NCBI GenBank assembly: GCA_041082245.1 | Contig: JBDOIE010000110.1 | Location: forward strand, 1 to 64,000 | Source: DAOTVY01 sp041082245 | Lineage (GTDB): Bacteria; Chloroflexota; Chloroflexia; DTKN01 | DNA: 64,000 nucleotides | Reading direction: 5' to 3' | Part shown: piece after piece, positions 23,942 to 32,849 of the stretch | Position numbering within the stretch: the first letter of the stretch is position 1 | How the letters are laid out: every line of letters starts with the position of its first letter | Made by a program: the position numbers and the translations under genes | Notes under the pieces: generated by a model | Database searches by the model: none | The model's input: the letters and a program-made list of their open reading frames with translations, nothing else | What the model was told of the DNA's origin: nothing

Positions 23942-25440
23942 AGGGCACCTCCCGCGCGGGCATCCGCCTCCGCGACGATCGCCCGCAGCGTTTCCTGCAC
24001 CTGGGGCGGGAGAGGCTTCGGTTCGTGGGAAGCCAGAATCGAGCGCGCGAACTCACGGGCGTTCCGCACGGCATCCGGCCGGCCGGCATCCACCCAGGCA
24101 GCATAGGCCCGCCGATCGAACAGGCGCGGGTACCACACCTCGCGGTAGTGGCGCGCCGTGTGCGGCGACTCAAGGAAATTCCCGCCCGGGCCCACCTCGT
24201 GGATCACGTCCAGTGCGAGCGTCTCGGGGGTGATCTCGATCCCGCGGAGCAGGCGGCGCACCAGCCCGATCACCTCGTTCCCCAGGACGATCATCTCGTA
24301 GGAGCAGGTCAGGCCCGATTCGATATAGCCGACATCGTGCACGAGGTTCGCGCCGGAGAGGGCGGTCCAGAGGATCCAGAGCGCGCTCTCGACCCCGGCT
24401 TGCAGGTCGGCCGCTTTCGAGTCCGAGCAGCCGGCAAACCCCCACACCGGCAGGTGGTAGTAGTAATGGGCCAGTTCTGCCATCGCCATGCAGTGGAGCA
24501 TGAACTCGGGACCCGCGTAGACGCCCACCATCGTGCGCATGTCGAGCGGGCCGCTCCCCGAGCCCCACACGAACGGGGTTCCCGGCCGACGCAGCTGCGC
24601 GATGACCAGGCCGCTCAGCACCTCCGCGTTGGCCATCGCCAGGCTACCGGCCGAGGTGACCGGCGCCGAAGCCCCTTCCAGCGGCCCCGGCGCGTACACG
24701 AGCGGCAGGCCGTGATCCGCCATACGGAGCAGCTTCCGCAGCACAACCTCGGAGTGACGCAAAGGGGAGGAGGGTTCCAGGTAGGCCAGGAGGAACGGCT
24801 TGAGAGCGAGCTCCCGGGGCCCGCCGGCGACTGCCTCGGCCATGGCGATGATGTCCGCAAGGCCCCGATCGTCCCATGCGGTGAACACGATCGGCTTGAC
24901 CGTGTTTTCGAGCATCGCCAGGAACGAGTGACGGTCCGCGGTTTCGGCCGGCACGTCTGACGGGAGCGCCATCGACATGACAAAGTCGAGGTGGGGGAGG
25001 GCATCCGTCAGGCGGGCCGTCTGCGCGACGTCCGAAAGGCGCGAAGGCCGGCGCTCTCCCGTCTCCAGGTCGATCGTGTTCGGCAAGTCCGAGCCGGTGC
25101 CGAAGTAGCAGCGATGCCCTTCGAGAAAGGCGCGTGGCTCGCCGGTGCGGTCGCACAGCACCACGCGCGAGGGGGCGCGCTGCAACGCCTCTTCCACCAC
25201 CGCAGCAGGGAACCGCACGAGCGTCTCGTCGCTCACGATGCAGCCGGCTTCCTGGAGCAGGGTGCGCGCTTCGGCCTCGTACACGCGTACGCCGGTACGA
25301 CGGAGGATTTCGAGCGAGGCCAAGTGGATCTCCTCCAGCTGGGCATCCGAGAGCATCCGAAAGCCGGAGGGGCGAGGGCTCACCGGTTCGACGGAATCCG
25401 AGAGCCCCGGTTTCCTGGGCGAGAGCGGTACGTTCGACAT
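23938..25440 (-). CDS. Trimethylamine methyltransferase (MttB) superfamily protein, non-pyrrolysine type
   Basis: The 500-residue TIM-barrel methyltransferase matches COG5598, with RRTGVRVYEAEA near residue 50 and family blocks VWGFAGCSDSKAAD and HDVGYIESGL later. It reads through without an internal stop, so no UAG (pyrrolysine) is used. Characterised non-Pyl members demethylate glycine betaine, proline betaine, carnitine or butyrobetaine, passing the methyl to a corrinoid protein. The ATG at 25440 has AGGAGGTCCG upstream. The upstream DppB/C genes and binding-protein gene, and the corrinoid protein downstream, place it in a quaternary-amine uptake and demethylation pathway. Confidence 0.87.
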   Translation of the reverse strand: MSNVPLSPRKPGLSDSVEPVSPRPSGFRMLSDAQLEEIHLASLEILRRTGVRVYEAEARTLLQEAGCIVSDETLVRFPAAVVEEALQRAPSRVVLCDRTGEPRAFLEGHRCYFGTGSDLPNTIDLETGERRPSRLSDVAQTARLTDALPHLDFVMSMALPSDVPAETADRHSFLAMLENTVKPIVFTAWDDRGLADIIAMAEAVAGGPRELALKPFLLAYLEPSSPLRHSEVVLRKLLRMADHGLPLVYAPGPLEGASAPVTSAGSLAMANAEVLSGLVIAQLRRPGTPFVWGSGSGPLDMRTMVGVYAGPEFMLHCMAMAELAHYYYHLPVWGFAGCSDSKAADLQAGVESALWILWTALSGANLVHDVGYIESGLTCSYEMIVLGNEVIGLVRRLLRGIEITPETLALDVIHEVGPGGNFLESPHTARHYREVWYPRLFDRRAYAAWVDAGRPDAVRNAREFARSILASHEPKPLPPQVQETLRAIVAEADARAGGAL

Positions 25441-25457
25441 CGGACCTCCTCTAGAGC

Positions 25458-26426
25458 CTATTGTAGCCGCACACGCGGGTCGATCACCGCGTAGAGCAAG
25501 TCCACGACGAAATTCATCACCACGATGGCCACCGCGGCGAAGGTGATCGTGCCGACGATCACCGGCACGTCCAGGTTGCGGATGGCGCGCCACATCTCGA
25601 AGCCGATCCCGGGCCAGGAAAAGACCGCCTCGATGAGCACCAGGCCGCCCAGGTAGTAGGCAAGGTCCATACCGATCATGCTGACGATCGGCTGGATCGC
25701 GTTGCGCAGGACGTGGCGAAAGAGCACCGCCGTTTCGGAAAGGCCCTTGGCACGGGCCGTGCGCACGAAATCGGCCTGCAGGATGTCCAGCATGCTGGAG
25801 CGGAGCATCCGCGCGTACCAGGCGGCACCGGCCAACCCCAGGGTGATCGCCGGCAGGATGAGATGTTTGAAACTCCCGTGGCCCCCCAGCGGCAGGATCG
25901 GCCAGCGGTAGCCAAAGAGGTAGAGCAACACCAGCCCGAGCCAGAACGAGGGCGCGGAGACGCCAAAGAGCGCCAGCAGCATCGCCGTGCGGTCCCAGAT
26001 GCTGCGCTGCTTGTAGGCAGAAACGATACCTACCGGGATGCCGAGTACCACCTCCACGATCACACCGGAAACGGCCAGTTGCGCGGTGGCGGGGATCCGC
26101 TGGGCGAGGATCTCGGCCACGGGGCGCTGCTGGTAGTAGGAGGTGCCCAGATCTCCGTGCAGCAGGTGGTTCAGGTAACGCAGGAATTGCGTATCGACCG
26201 CGCGCGCCAGGTCTCCCGCGAAGAGCGCCCCGAGGTCCAGGAAAAGGGGACGGTTCAGGCCGAGGTGTTCACGGATGAGCTCCAGCGTTTCAGGACGGGC
26301 CCGAGGGCCGGCAACCGCACGCGCCGGGTCGGCCGGGATCATATAGGCGATGACAAAGGTCACCACCAGGATAGCGCCGACCACGAGCAGCATACCGAGG
26401 AAGCGGCGGATGATGTAACGGACCAT
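25458..26426 (-). CDS. ABC transporter permease, DppB/OppB type
   Basis: The 322-residue permease begins MVRYIIRRFLGMLLVVG, a DppB signature, and has about six helices. The conserved loop includes RTARAKGLSETAVLFRHVLRNA, and PGIGFEM lies near the end. It imports oligopeptides or other small molecules with DppC and the family 5 binding protein. It lies 10 bases after the DppC-type gene. Confidence 0.92.
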   Translation of the reverse strand: MVRYIIRRFLGMLLVVGAILVVTFVIAYMIPADPARAVAGPRARPETLELIREHLGLNRPLFLDLGALFAGDLARAVDTQFLRYLNHLLHGDLGTSYYQQRPVAEILAQRIPATAQLAVSGVIVEVVLGIPVGIVSAYKQRSIWDRTAMLLALFGVSAPSFWLGLVLLYLFGYRWPILPLGGHGSFKHLILPAITLGLAGAAWYARMLRSSMLDILQADFVRTARAKGLSETAVLFRHVLRNAIQPIVSMIGMDLAYYLGGLVLIEAVFSWPGIGFEMWRAIRNLDVPVIVGTITFAAVAIVVMNFVVDLLYAVIDPRVRLQ

Positions 26427-26435
26427 CGGACCCTC

Positions 26436-27359
26436 CTACCGGCGCTGCTGCGGGTCAAGGGCGTCGCGTAGCCCGTCGCCCATCAGGTTGAAGCCCAGTA
26501 CGGTCAACATGAGCATGAACCCGGGGCTCAGGATCAGCCATGGGGCGCTGCGATAGTAGGTCTGGCCTTCGCTGATCATTCCGCCCCACGAGGCGGTAGG
26601 CAGGCGGATGCCCAGCCCGAGGTAGGAGAGTTCCGCCTCCATGAGCACCGTGCTCGCCACGCCCAGCGTGGCATAGACCACGGCGACGGACACCAGGTGC
26701 GGCAGGATATGGCGGGTCAGGATGCGCCACCGGCTGGCGCCGATCACCTGGGCGGCGAGCACGAACTCCATCTCGCGCAGCGACAGGACTCGCCCGTGCA
26801 CGATCCGGGCGAGGTAGACCCAGTACACCAGGGCGATGATGACGATCAGGATGTCGATCCCGGGCCGCAGGACCGCGCCGAGAGCGATGGCCAGCAGCAG
26901 GGTGGGAAAGGCCATCATGACGTCCGTCAGGCGCATGAGCACCGTCTCCACCCATCCGCCGAGGAAAGCGGCCGTAGCCCCGATCAGCAGAGCGATGATC
27001 ACAGCGAGCCCATTGCCGACAATCCCCACGAAGAGCGAAACGCGCGCTCCCCAGATGAGCCGGCTGAGCACATCCCGCCCCAGGTGGTCCGTACCCAGCC
27101 AGAAGGTCCGGCTGGGAGGCAGCGGCGCTCCGACCGCTGTGAGGCCATGGGGGTGCTGCCAGTTGGGGTCGTAAGGGGCGATCCACGGCGCAAAGATGGC
27201 GAGGACGATGAGGATGACACAGATCACCGCCCCCACGATTGCTGCGCGGTCCCTCTTCAGTCGGCGCCATGCGTCCGACCAGAGGGTGTTGACGCGCTCA
27301 ACCTCGCGCTCTTTCCCCCATCGAGGCCTGGCTTTCTCCGAGACGTCCGTGCTGTCCAT
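26436..27359 (-). CDS. ABC transporter permease, DppC/OppC type
   Basis: The 307-residue permease has the DppC N-terminal helix and the hallmark ending LTVLGFNLMGDGLRDALDPQ. The cytoplasmic EAA-like loop lies near VIGASRWRILTRHILPH. The start ATG was taken at 27359. A hairpin at 27404-27439 separates it from the upstream binding-protein gene. No ATPase genes (DppD/F) occur in this window. Confidence 0.9.
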   Translation of the reverse strand: MDSTDVSEKARPRWGKEREVERVNTLWSDAWRRLKRDRAAIVGAVICVILIVLAIFAPWIAPYDPNWQHPHGLTAVGAPLPPSRTFWLGTDHLGRDVLSRLIWGARVSLFVGIVGNGLAVIIALLIGATAAFLGGWVETVLMRLTDVMMAFPTLLLAIALGAVLRPGIDILIVIIALVYWVYLARIVHGRVLSLREMEFVLAAQVIGASRWRILTRHILPHLVSVAVVYATLGVASTVLMEAELSYLGLGIRLPTASWGGMISEGQTYYRSAPWLILSPGFMLMLTVLGFNLMGDGLRDALDPQQRR

Positions 27360-27403
27360 CGCTTCCTACCAGTTCGTCCTGCCGGGCATGGCCGCTCGAA
27401 AGC

Positions 27404-27439
27404 GGGAAGGGGACGAGGGTACATCCCTCGCCCCTTCCC
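27404..27439. terminator. Strong hairpin between binding-protein and permease genes
   Basis: Arms GGGAAGGGGACGAGGG (27404-27419) and CCCTCGCCCCTTCCC (27425-27439) pair with one bulged base. It lies downstream of the minus-strand binding-protein gene and may cut permease expression relative to it. There is little T-tract, so read-through is likely. Confidence 0.55.
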
Positions 27440-27550
27440 TTTCCCCACAGGACTGGGGTCCGATACCCTATCCCATGGTGGGCCCGCACATCCTCCAGAA
27501 CTTGCCCGGACAGAGAGCGGCATTGCCTCTCCCTGCGCGGAAAGGTGCTG

Positions 27551-29185
27551 CTACGGCTGGATCCACATCCGCTCGAAGAAGGGTCCGTACTCCGAGCGCG
27601 AGTAGAAGCCCTGGATGCGCGGGTTGTGCAGGTAGAAGGAGATACCGGTGAACAGTGGCACGTGTACTGCATCCTCCATCAGGATGTGCTCGATCTGCCG
27701 GTACAGCTCCAGCCGTTTCGCGCGGTCCTGTTCGGCCAGGGCCTGGCGTCCCAGCTCGTCCACCTTCGGGTTGGAGTAAAAGTCATAGTTGCTGCCCGCA
27801 CCGCTCATATAGAGGTTGTTGATCAGGTCGGCGGGATCCGGCTGGATCATGTACCAGGAGTTCAGGAACAGTTCGGTCTCCCCGGCGACCATCATATCGT
27901 AGACCACCGTGTCGGAAGCCTGCTTGATCTCGATCTGGATACCGATCTGGCCCAGGTCCTGCTGGATGGCCTGCGCCACGGTCGATGCGAGCGGGTCCTC
28001 GCCGATCAGGAGCTCCAGGGTTAATCCTGTGGAAACGCCGGCCTCGGCCAGTTTCTGTTTGGCTGCCTCCGGGTCGTACGGATAGGGCTTGTAGTTGGGA
28101 TCGTATCCCGGAGCGGTAGAGGGATAGATAGCATAGAGCGGTTCTCCCTTGCCGCCTGTCAGGCGGGCGATCTTTTCCCGGTCTATCGCCATGTTGAGCG
28201 CCTGGCGCAGGGCGAGGTTGTCAAGCGGCGGCTTGGTGTTGTTCACCCCAAGCCACCAGGTGTACATCGACGGCTCCCGGAAGAGCCACGACTCGTACTT
28301 CGGGTCGTTCACGATCCGGGCAAAGTCGGCGGCCGGGATCATATCCCCGAAGAGCACGTCCAGCTCTCCTTTTTCCAGGCGCAGAAGCGCGGTCGAGGGA
28401 TCGACCCCGAAGTACATGATGGTCTCATCGATGTACGGCTGGCCCTCGTGGAAAAAGTCGGGGTTGCGCACAAAGACGGCTTTCTCTCCAGGGACAAACT
28501 CTTTCAGTATGAAGGGGCCGGTCCCTACCGGATGCATCCCGAACTCTTTGCCCCATTTCTCCACCTCTTCCCGCGGCACTACCCAGTTGTTGGGCAGGGC
28601 AAGCACATTCAGGAAGGTCATATCCGGGGCGACCAGCTCTACGCGCAAGGTGTACTTGTCCAGTACCTTCACCCCGGCGAGCTCCTTGGTCTGCCCGTCG
28701 ATGATCTCCTGGGCACCTTTGATGCTCAGGAGGTAGTAGTTGGCCCACGATTCCCACTCCGGGTCCAGGCACCGCTCCCAGGAGTACTTGAAGTCGGCCG
28801 CTTCGACCTCGCGGCCGTTGTGGAACTTGATGCCGGGCTTCAGGGTAAAGGTATAGACTGTGCCGTCAGCGCTGATCTGGGGGAAATCGGCCGCCATATC
28901 GGGAACGGCACGATCCCCTTCGTAGATCATCAGGCCGCGGTACAGGTTCATCAGGCTCTGCCAGGCGGGAAGGTTGTAGCCCAGGATGGCGTCCATCGAG
29001 TTCGGGTCTTCTGTGAAGGCCAGCGTGACCGTGCCTCCCCGCACCGGGCCGGCCGGAGTGGGCGTTTCTGCCACGGCCGTCGGGGGCGGCGATGTGGGGG
29101 AGGGACGGCTGGGCCCACAGGCGGCCAGGGTAACCAGGAGCCATACGGCCACGACGAGCGCACCGATGCGCACCTTCTTTACCAT
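27551..29185 (-). CDS. ABC transporter substrate-binding lipoprotein, peptide/nickel family 5
   Basis: The 544-residue protein has a lipoprotein signal with lipobox LAACG (Cys22), a Ser/Thr/Pro linker and then a large extracellular domain of family 5. It opens GGTVTLAFTEDPNSMD and contains VDPSTALLRLEKGELD and DREKIARLTGG. Relatives bind oligopeptides, nickel, glycine betaine or opines. The ATG 29185 is preceded by AGGAGGTCTGC. Alternative starts upstream add only a few residues. Its permeases follow downstream. Confidence 0.9.
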   Translation of the reverse strand: MVKKVRIGALVVAVWLLVTLAACGPSRPSPTSPPPTAVAETPTPAGPVRGGTVTLAFTEDPNSMDAILGYNLPAWQSLMNLYRGLMIYEGDRAVPDMAADFPQISADGTVYTFTLKPGIKFHNGREVEAADFKYSWERCLDPEWESWANYYLLSIKGAQEIIDGQTKELAGVKVLDKYTLRVELVAPDMTFLNVLALPNNWVVPREEVEKWGKEFGMHPVGTGPFILKEFVPGEKAVFVRNPDFFHEGQPYIDETIMYFGVDPSTALLRLEKGELDVLFGDMIPAADFARIVNDPKYESWLFREPSMYTWWLGVNNTKPPLDNLALRQALNMAIDREKIARLTGGKGEPLYAIYPSTAPGYDPNYKPYPYDPEAAKQKLAEAGVSTGLTLELLIGEDPLASTVAQAIQQDLGQIGIQIEIKQASDTVVYDMMVAGETELFLNSWYMIQPDPADLINNLYMSGAGSNYDFYSNPKVDELGRQALAEQDRAKRLELYRQIEHILMEDAVHVPLFTGISFYLHNPRIQGFYSRSEYGPFFERMWIQP

Positions 29186-29251
29186 CGCAGACCTCCTCGG
29201 CACTCCTTGCCGGGGACCTTGCCCCGAATCCGGTGCAACTGCTCTCTTGCG

Positions 29252-30526
29252 TTAAGGCCTCCTTTCCTGCGGACCTCCCGGCTGCCTTCCCTGTGCTCCT
29301 CCGGGGCAGGTGTGCGCGGTCGCGATCAGCGTGTCGATCAGGCGGGGATTCGTATCCAGGGGGAACGGGCTTCCGGTGCTGACGACGAACCCACGTGCCC
29401 GCGCGCCGATCGCCGCCTGTCTCCGGACCTCGGCAGCCATCTCCTCCAGCGTGGCGTGCAGACCGAAGCGGATGGCGTCGATGTTGCCAAAGACTGTCAC
29501 GCGATCGCCCACCCGTTCGACCACATCCTCCAAGTCGATGCGGAACGACTTCTTGCTCTCCTCCACGGCGACAGCGTCGATTTCCAATTGGGCGATACGC
29601 TCCAGCCGCGGGATCACATCGCCGCACACGTAATGGATGGAGAGCAATCCCAGGCGGCGCATATGCTGGAAATAGGGCCGGTTGTAGGCAAACACGAATT
29701 CGTCGTAACTGCGGGGCGAAATCACATCCGCCCCGGTGAACACTTCTTCCACGTAAACCCCGTGGATACCGGCTTTGGCCCACGCTGCCATGACCTCCAT
29801 GGTCTGGCGCAGCTTGCGCTCCAGGAGGTAATGAAGCAGGTCAGGGTTGTCGTGCTGGATCAGCATCAACCCCTGGAACCCCAGCAGGTCGTACGCATCG
29901 GAGAACGGGGTGTCCAGCACGGTGGAAAGAAAGTAGCGGTCTCCGTATTCGCTGACGATGAGGCGCGGAAGGTCCCAGTCACCCCGGGCCAAAAGTTGCT
30001 CGCAATCCAGGATCGGAAGCCGTGCGTCCACGTCCTCCGGACCGCACAGTTGGTCGGAGAGATCCCAAAGGTCGCTCTGCGAGGCGTTGGGCGGGGCCAG
30101 GACCGCATCGCCGGTGGGGATGGGAACCTGATCCATCGGTACCTGCATCCCGGTTTCGCGGTCGCGGTAGCAGAGCATACCGTCACCAAGCTGCACGATC
30201 TCCGTGCGCTCGGCCCAGGCGCGGCTTGCTCCCCGGTGGATCTCCATCCAATCCGGCCGCACCTTGAAGATGCCGTAGGACTGGTAGATCGCCTCGGCCC
30301 GCAGGCGGGTGTCTTCTTCGTGGTCGATCGGGTAGACGGATCGGCCGCGCATGCGGCGCCGGTACAGTTCGATGTAGTAGGCACGCTCGAAATCCGCAAG
30401 GAACAGGCTCAGGTAAGCGGGCGCTGCCGGAAGGACGTCGACCTGATCGCCGCGCAGCGCGCGACGCATCCGCTCAACGGGGGCAAGGTTGTCCGTCTCC
30501 CCAGGCTCTATATCCGCCATGGGCAT
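29252..30526 (-). CDS. Uroporphyrinogen decarboxylase (URO-D) family, probable corrinoid-linked methyltransferase
   Basis: The 424-residue TIM barrel resembles the MtaA/MtbA branch, with FLADFERAYYIEL near the N-terminus, VEEVFTGADVISPRSYDEF mid-chain and IHYVCGD near residue 285. Known MtaA/MtbA enzymes use an H-x-C plus Cys zinc site. Here the first site reads HYVC (an extra residue), and the third position reads TGSPFP rather than a Cys, so zinc binding may be altered. Start ATG 30526 follows AGGAGGAGCCCACG. It leads the operon with the peptide-type transporter and methyltransferase genes, under a strong promoter. The methyl acceptor is unknown. Confidence 0.75.
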   Translation of the reverse strand: MPMADIEPGETDNLAPVERMRRALRGDQVDVLPAAPAYLSLFLADFERAYYIELYRRRMRGRSVYPIDHEEDTRLRAEAIYQSYGIFKVRPDWMEIHRGASRAWAERTEIVQLGDGMLCYRDRETGMQVPMDQVPIPTGDAVLAPPNASQSDLWDLSDQLCGPEDVDARLPILDCEQLLARGDWDLPRLIVSEYGDRYFLSTVLDTPFSDAYDLLGFQGLMLIQHDNPDLLHYLLERKLRQTMEVMAAWAKAGIHGVYVEEVFTGADVISPRSYDEFVFAYNRPYFQHMRRLGLLSIHYVCGDVIPRLERIAQLEIDAVAVEESKKSFRIDLEDVVERVGDRVTVFGNIDAIRFGLHATLEEMAAEVRRQAAIGARARGFVVSTGSPFPLDTNPRLIDTLIATAHTCPGGAQGRQPGGPQERRP

Positions 30527-30625
30527 CGTGGGCTCCTCCTTCTTACGAAGCCGCCGATGACTTGGGAAAGCGCTGCCCGAGAAGGCAACGCGGACGAGAG
30601 GTCTGGAAAGTCGCGTTCCGATAAA

Positions 30626-30654
30626 AGTATAGCACTCGGGGAAACCCCTGTCAA
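30626..30654 (-). promoter_or_regulatory. Promoter of the methyltransferase operon
   Basis: On the minus strand, -35 TTGACA (30649-30654), a 17-base spacer and -10 TATACT (30626-30631). It is close to consensus and diverges from the acetyl-CoA synthetase promoter. Confidence 0.9.
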
Positions 30655-30657
30655 TGG

Positions 30658-30686
30658 TTGCGGGACGCCTGAGCTTGTAGTACAAT
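30658..30686 (+). promoter_or_regulatory. Promoter of the ADP-forming acetyl-CoA synthetase gene
   Basis: -35 TTGCGG (30658-30663), a 17-base spacer and -10 TACAAT (30681-30686). Its -35 lies only three bases from the -35 of the divergent methyltransferase promoter, so the two compete or share regulation. Confidence 0.75.
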
Positions 30687-30738
30687 ACGGGCGGTCTGCC
30701 CCTGAGGGCATATACAATCATCCTTTAGGGAGGCATCG

Positions 30739-32829
30739 ATGCTGGAAGCCTTCTTCAATCCCCGCAGCGTGGCGGTGATCGGAGCCTCGGCCACCCCCGG
30801 CAAGATGGGCTATATCCTGATGGACAATCTCATCCGCGGCGGGTACAAGGGAAAGATCTACCCGATCAACCCGAAAGGCGGCGAGATCCTGGGGTATCCC
30901 GCCTACCCGACCATCGGCGATGTCCCCGGACCAGTGGACCTCGCGGTCATCGTGATCCCTGCGCCGGCCATCCCGGATGTGGTGGACGAGTGCGGCCGCA
31001 AGGGTGTCCAGGGGTTGCTCATCATCTCTGCCGGATTTCGGGAAACGGGCCCCGAGGGCGCACGGCGCGAGCGCGAGGTGGTGACGCGGGCCCGGAAGTA
31101 TGGGATGCGCATCCTGGGGCCCAATGTACTTGGGCTGATCGACACGATTTCGTGTCTGAACGCCACGTTTGCCACCACGATGGCCAAGCGCGGCGAGATC
31201 GCGTTCTTTTCGCAGTCCGGCGCCCTCGGCTCGGCCATCCTCGACTGGTCGCGTGAGGAGGAGATCGGGTTCTCCCATTTCGTCTCGCTCGGCAACAAGG
31301 CGGACATCAACGAGATCGACCTGCTCGAGGCGTGGGAAGATGACCCGCATTCCAAGGTGATCCTCGCGTACCTGGAGGGGATCAGTGACGGCGTGCGCTT
31401 CATGGAAGTCGCGCGCCGCGTCACCCGCAAGCGCCCGGTGATCGCGATCAAGTCGGGGACCACCGCGGCCGGCACGCGCGCGATCTCTTCGCACACCGGG
31501 AGCCTGGCAGGTTCGGAAAAAGCGTACGAGGCCGCGTTCCGCCAAACCGGGATCATCCGTGCCCAGTCGGTCCAGGACCTGTTCGACTTTGCCGAGATCT
31601 TTGCCTACCAGCCGATGCTCCGGGGGAACCGGATCGCCATTGTCACCAACGCCGGAGGTCCGGGCATCCTGGCCACCGATGCCCTCGAACGGGTGGGGTT
31701 GACCCTGGCCCATTTTGCGCGGGAGACCATCGAGGCCATGGCGCCGCACCTTCCGGAGACGGCCAACCTGTACAACCCGGTGGATGTGATCGGAGATGCC
31801 CGCTCGGACCGCTACCGGGCGGCTCTGACCGCGGTGCTGCGCGATCCCGGGGTGGACGGTGTGGTCGTGCTGCTGACCCCCCAGGCAATGACCGACGTGC
31901 TGGATATTGCCCAGACGGTGCTCGAGATCGCCAGGGCGTACGACAAACCGGTCGTGACCTCGTTCATCGGGGGAGAGGTAGTCGAACCCGCGGTTCGCCT
32001 TTTCCGGCAGAACCGGATCCCGACCTATCCTTTCCCCGAACGCGCCGTGATGGCGCTGGGAGCGATGGAAGCTTACCGGCGGTGGCTGGAGCGTCCCCCC
32101 CAGCGGTTGGTTACACTACCCGTAGATCGCGAGCGGGTCCGCGGCATCTTTGCACGGGCCCGGCAGGAAGGTCGGCTGAACCTGGGGGAGGTAGAGGCAC
32201 GCGAGGTGATGGAGGCCTACGGGCTGCGTGTGCCCAAGGCGGAACTGGCTCGTTCTGCCGACGAAGCGGTGCGGATCGCCAGCGAGATCGGCTATCCCGT
32301 GGTGATGAAGATCGCCTCCCCCGACATCCTCCACAAGTCGGATATCGGCGCGGTCAAGCTGGGCCTCTCGACCCCAACCGACGTCCGCGATGCTTACGAG
32401 CTGATCGAGTACCGCGCCCGGCGCCACCACCCGGACGCCGACATCTGGGGCGTGCTCGTACAGCAGATGATCCGCGGCGGAAAAGAGGTCATCATCGGGA
32501 TGAGCCGCGATCCACAGTTCGGTCCTATGTTGATGTTCGGACTCGGCGGCATTTACGTTGAAGTGATGAAGGACGTGGTCTTCCAGATCGCGCCGATCGA
32601 CCGCACCGAAGCGCGGGAAATGGTCGAGGGGATCCGTTCCTACCCGCTTCTCAAGGGGGTGCGCGGTGAACCTCCCGCGGACATCGACGCGATCATCGAT
32701 ACCCTCCTGCGCGTTTCACAGCTGGTGACCGATTTCCCCGAGATTGTGGAAATGGACGTGAATCCGCTTATCGTCCATGAGAACGGACAGGGGGCCACCG
32801 TGCTGGACGCGCGCATCATCCTGCAGTAG
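30739..32829 (+). CDS. Acetate--CoA ligase (ADP-forming), fused alpha and beta subunits
   Basis: The 696-residue enzyme links acyl-CoA cleavage to ADP phosphorylation and makes ATP and acetate from acetyl-CoA. The N-terminal CoA-binding Rossmann part has SVAVIGASATPGKMG near residue 12. The phosphohistidine loop reads ISSHTGSLAGS with His252. The C-terminal ATP-grasp part contains VPKAELARSADEAVRIA and GYPVVMKIASPDILHKSD. This fused form is known in archaea and some bacteria that make ATP by fermentation. The ATG follows AGGGAGGCATCG. Confidence 0.93.
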   Translation: MLEAFFNPRSVAVIGASATPGKMGYILMDNLIRGGYKGKIYPINPKGGEILGYPAYPTIGDVPGPVDLAVIVIPAPAIPDVVDECGRKGVQGLLIISAGFRETGPEGARREREVVTRARKYGMRILGPNVLGLIDTISCLNATFATTMAKRGEIAFFSQSGALGSAILDWSREEEIGFSHFVSLGNKADINEIDLLEAWEDDPHSKVILAYLEGISDGVRFMEVARRVTRKRPVIAIKSGTTAAGTRAISSHTGSLAGSEKAYEAAFRQTGIIRAQSVQDLFDFAEIFAYQPMLRGNRIAIVTNAGGPGILATDALERVGLTLAHFARETIEAMAPHLPETANLYNPVDVIGDARSDRYRAALTAVLRDPGVDGVVVLLTPQAMTDVLDIAQTVLEIARAYDKPVVTSFIGGEVVEPAVRLFRQNRIPTYPFPERAVMALGAMEAYRRWLERPPQRLVTLPVDRERVRGIFARARQEGRLNLGEVEAREVMEAYGLRVPKAELARSADEAVRIASEIGYPVVMKIASPDILHKSDIGAVKLGLSTPTDVRDAYELIEYRARRHHPDADIWGVLVQQMIRGGKEVIIGMSRDPQFGPMLMFGLGGIYVEVMKDVVFQIAPIDRTEAREMVEGIRSYPLLKGVRGEPPADIDAIIDTLLRVSQLVTDFPEIVEMDVNPLIVHENGQGATVLDARIILQ

Positions 32830-32849
32830 TGAGAGGTGAGGGAACGGCC

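Noticed and set aside
23938..25440. Pyrrolysine in the MttB-family gene
   Set aside because: There is no in-frame UAG and the frame is continuous, so it belongs to the non-Pyl branch.
28448..30778. 776-residue open frame on the plus strand
   Set aside because: It is antisense to the binding-protein and UroD-like genes, with no family signal.
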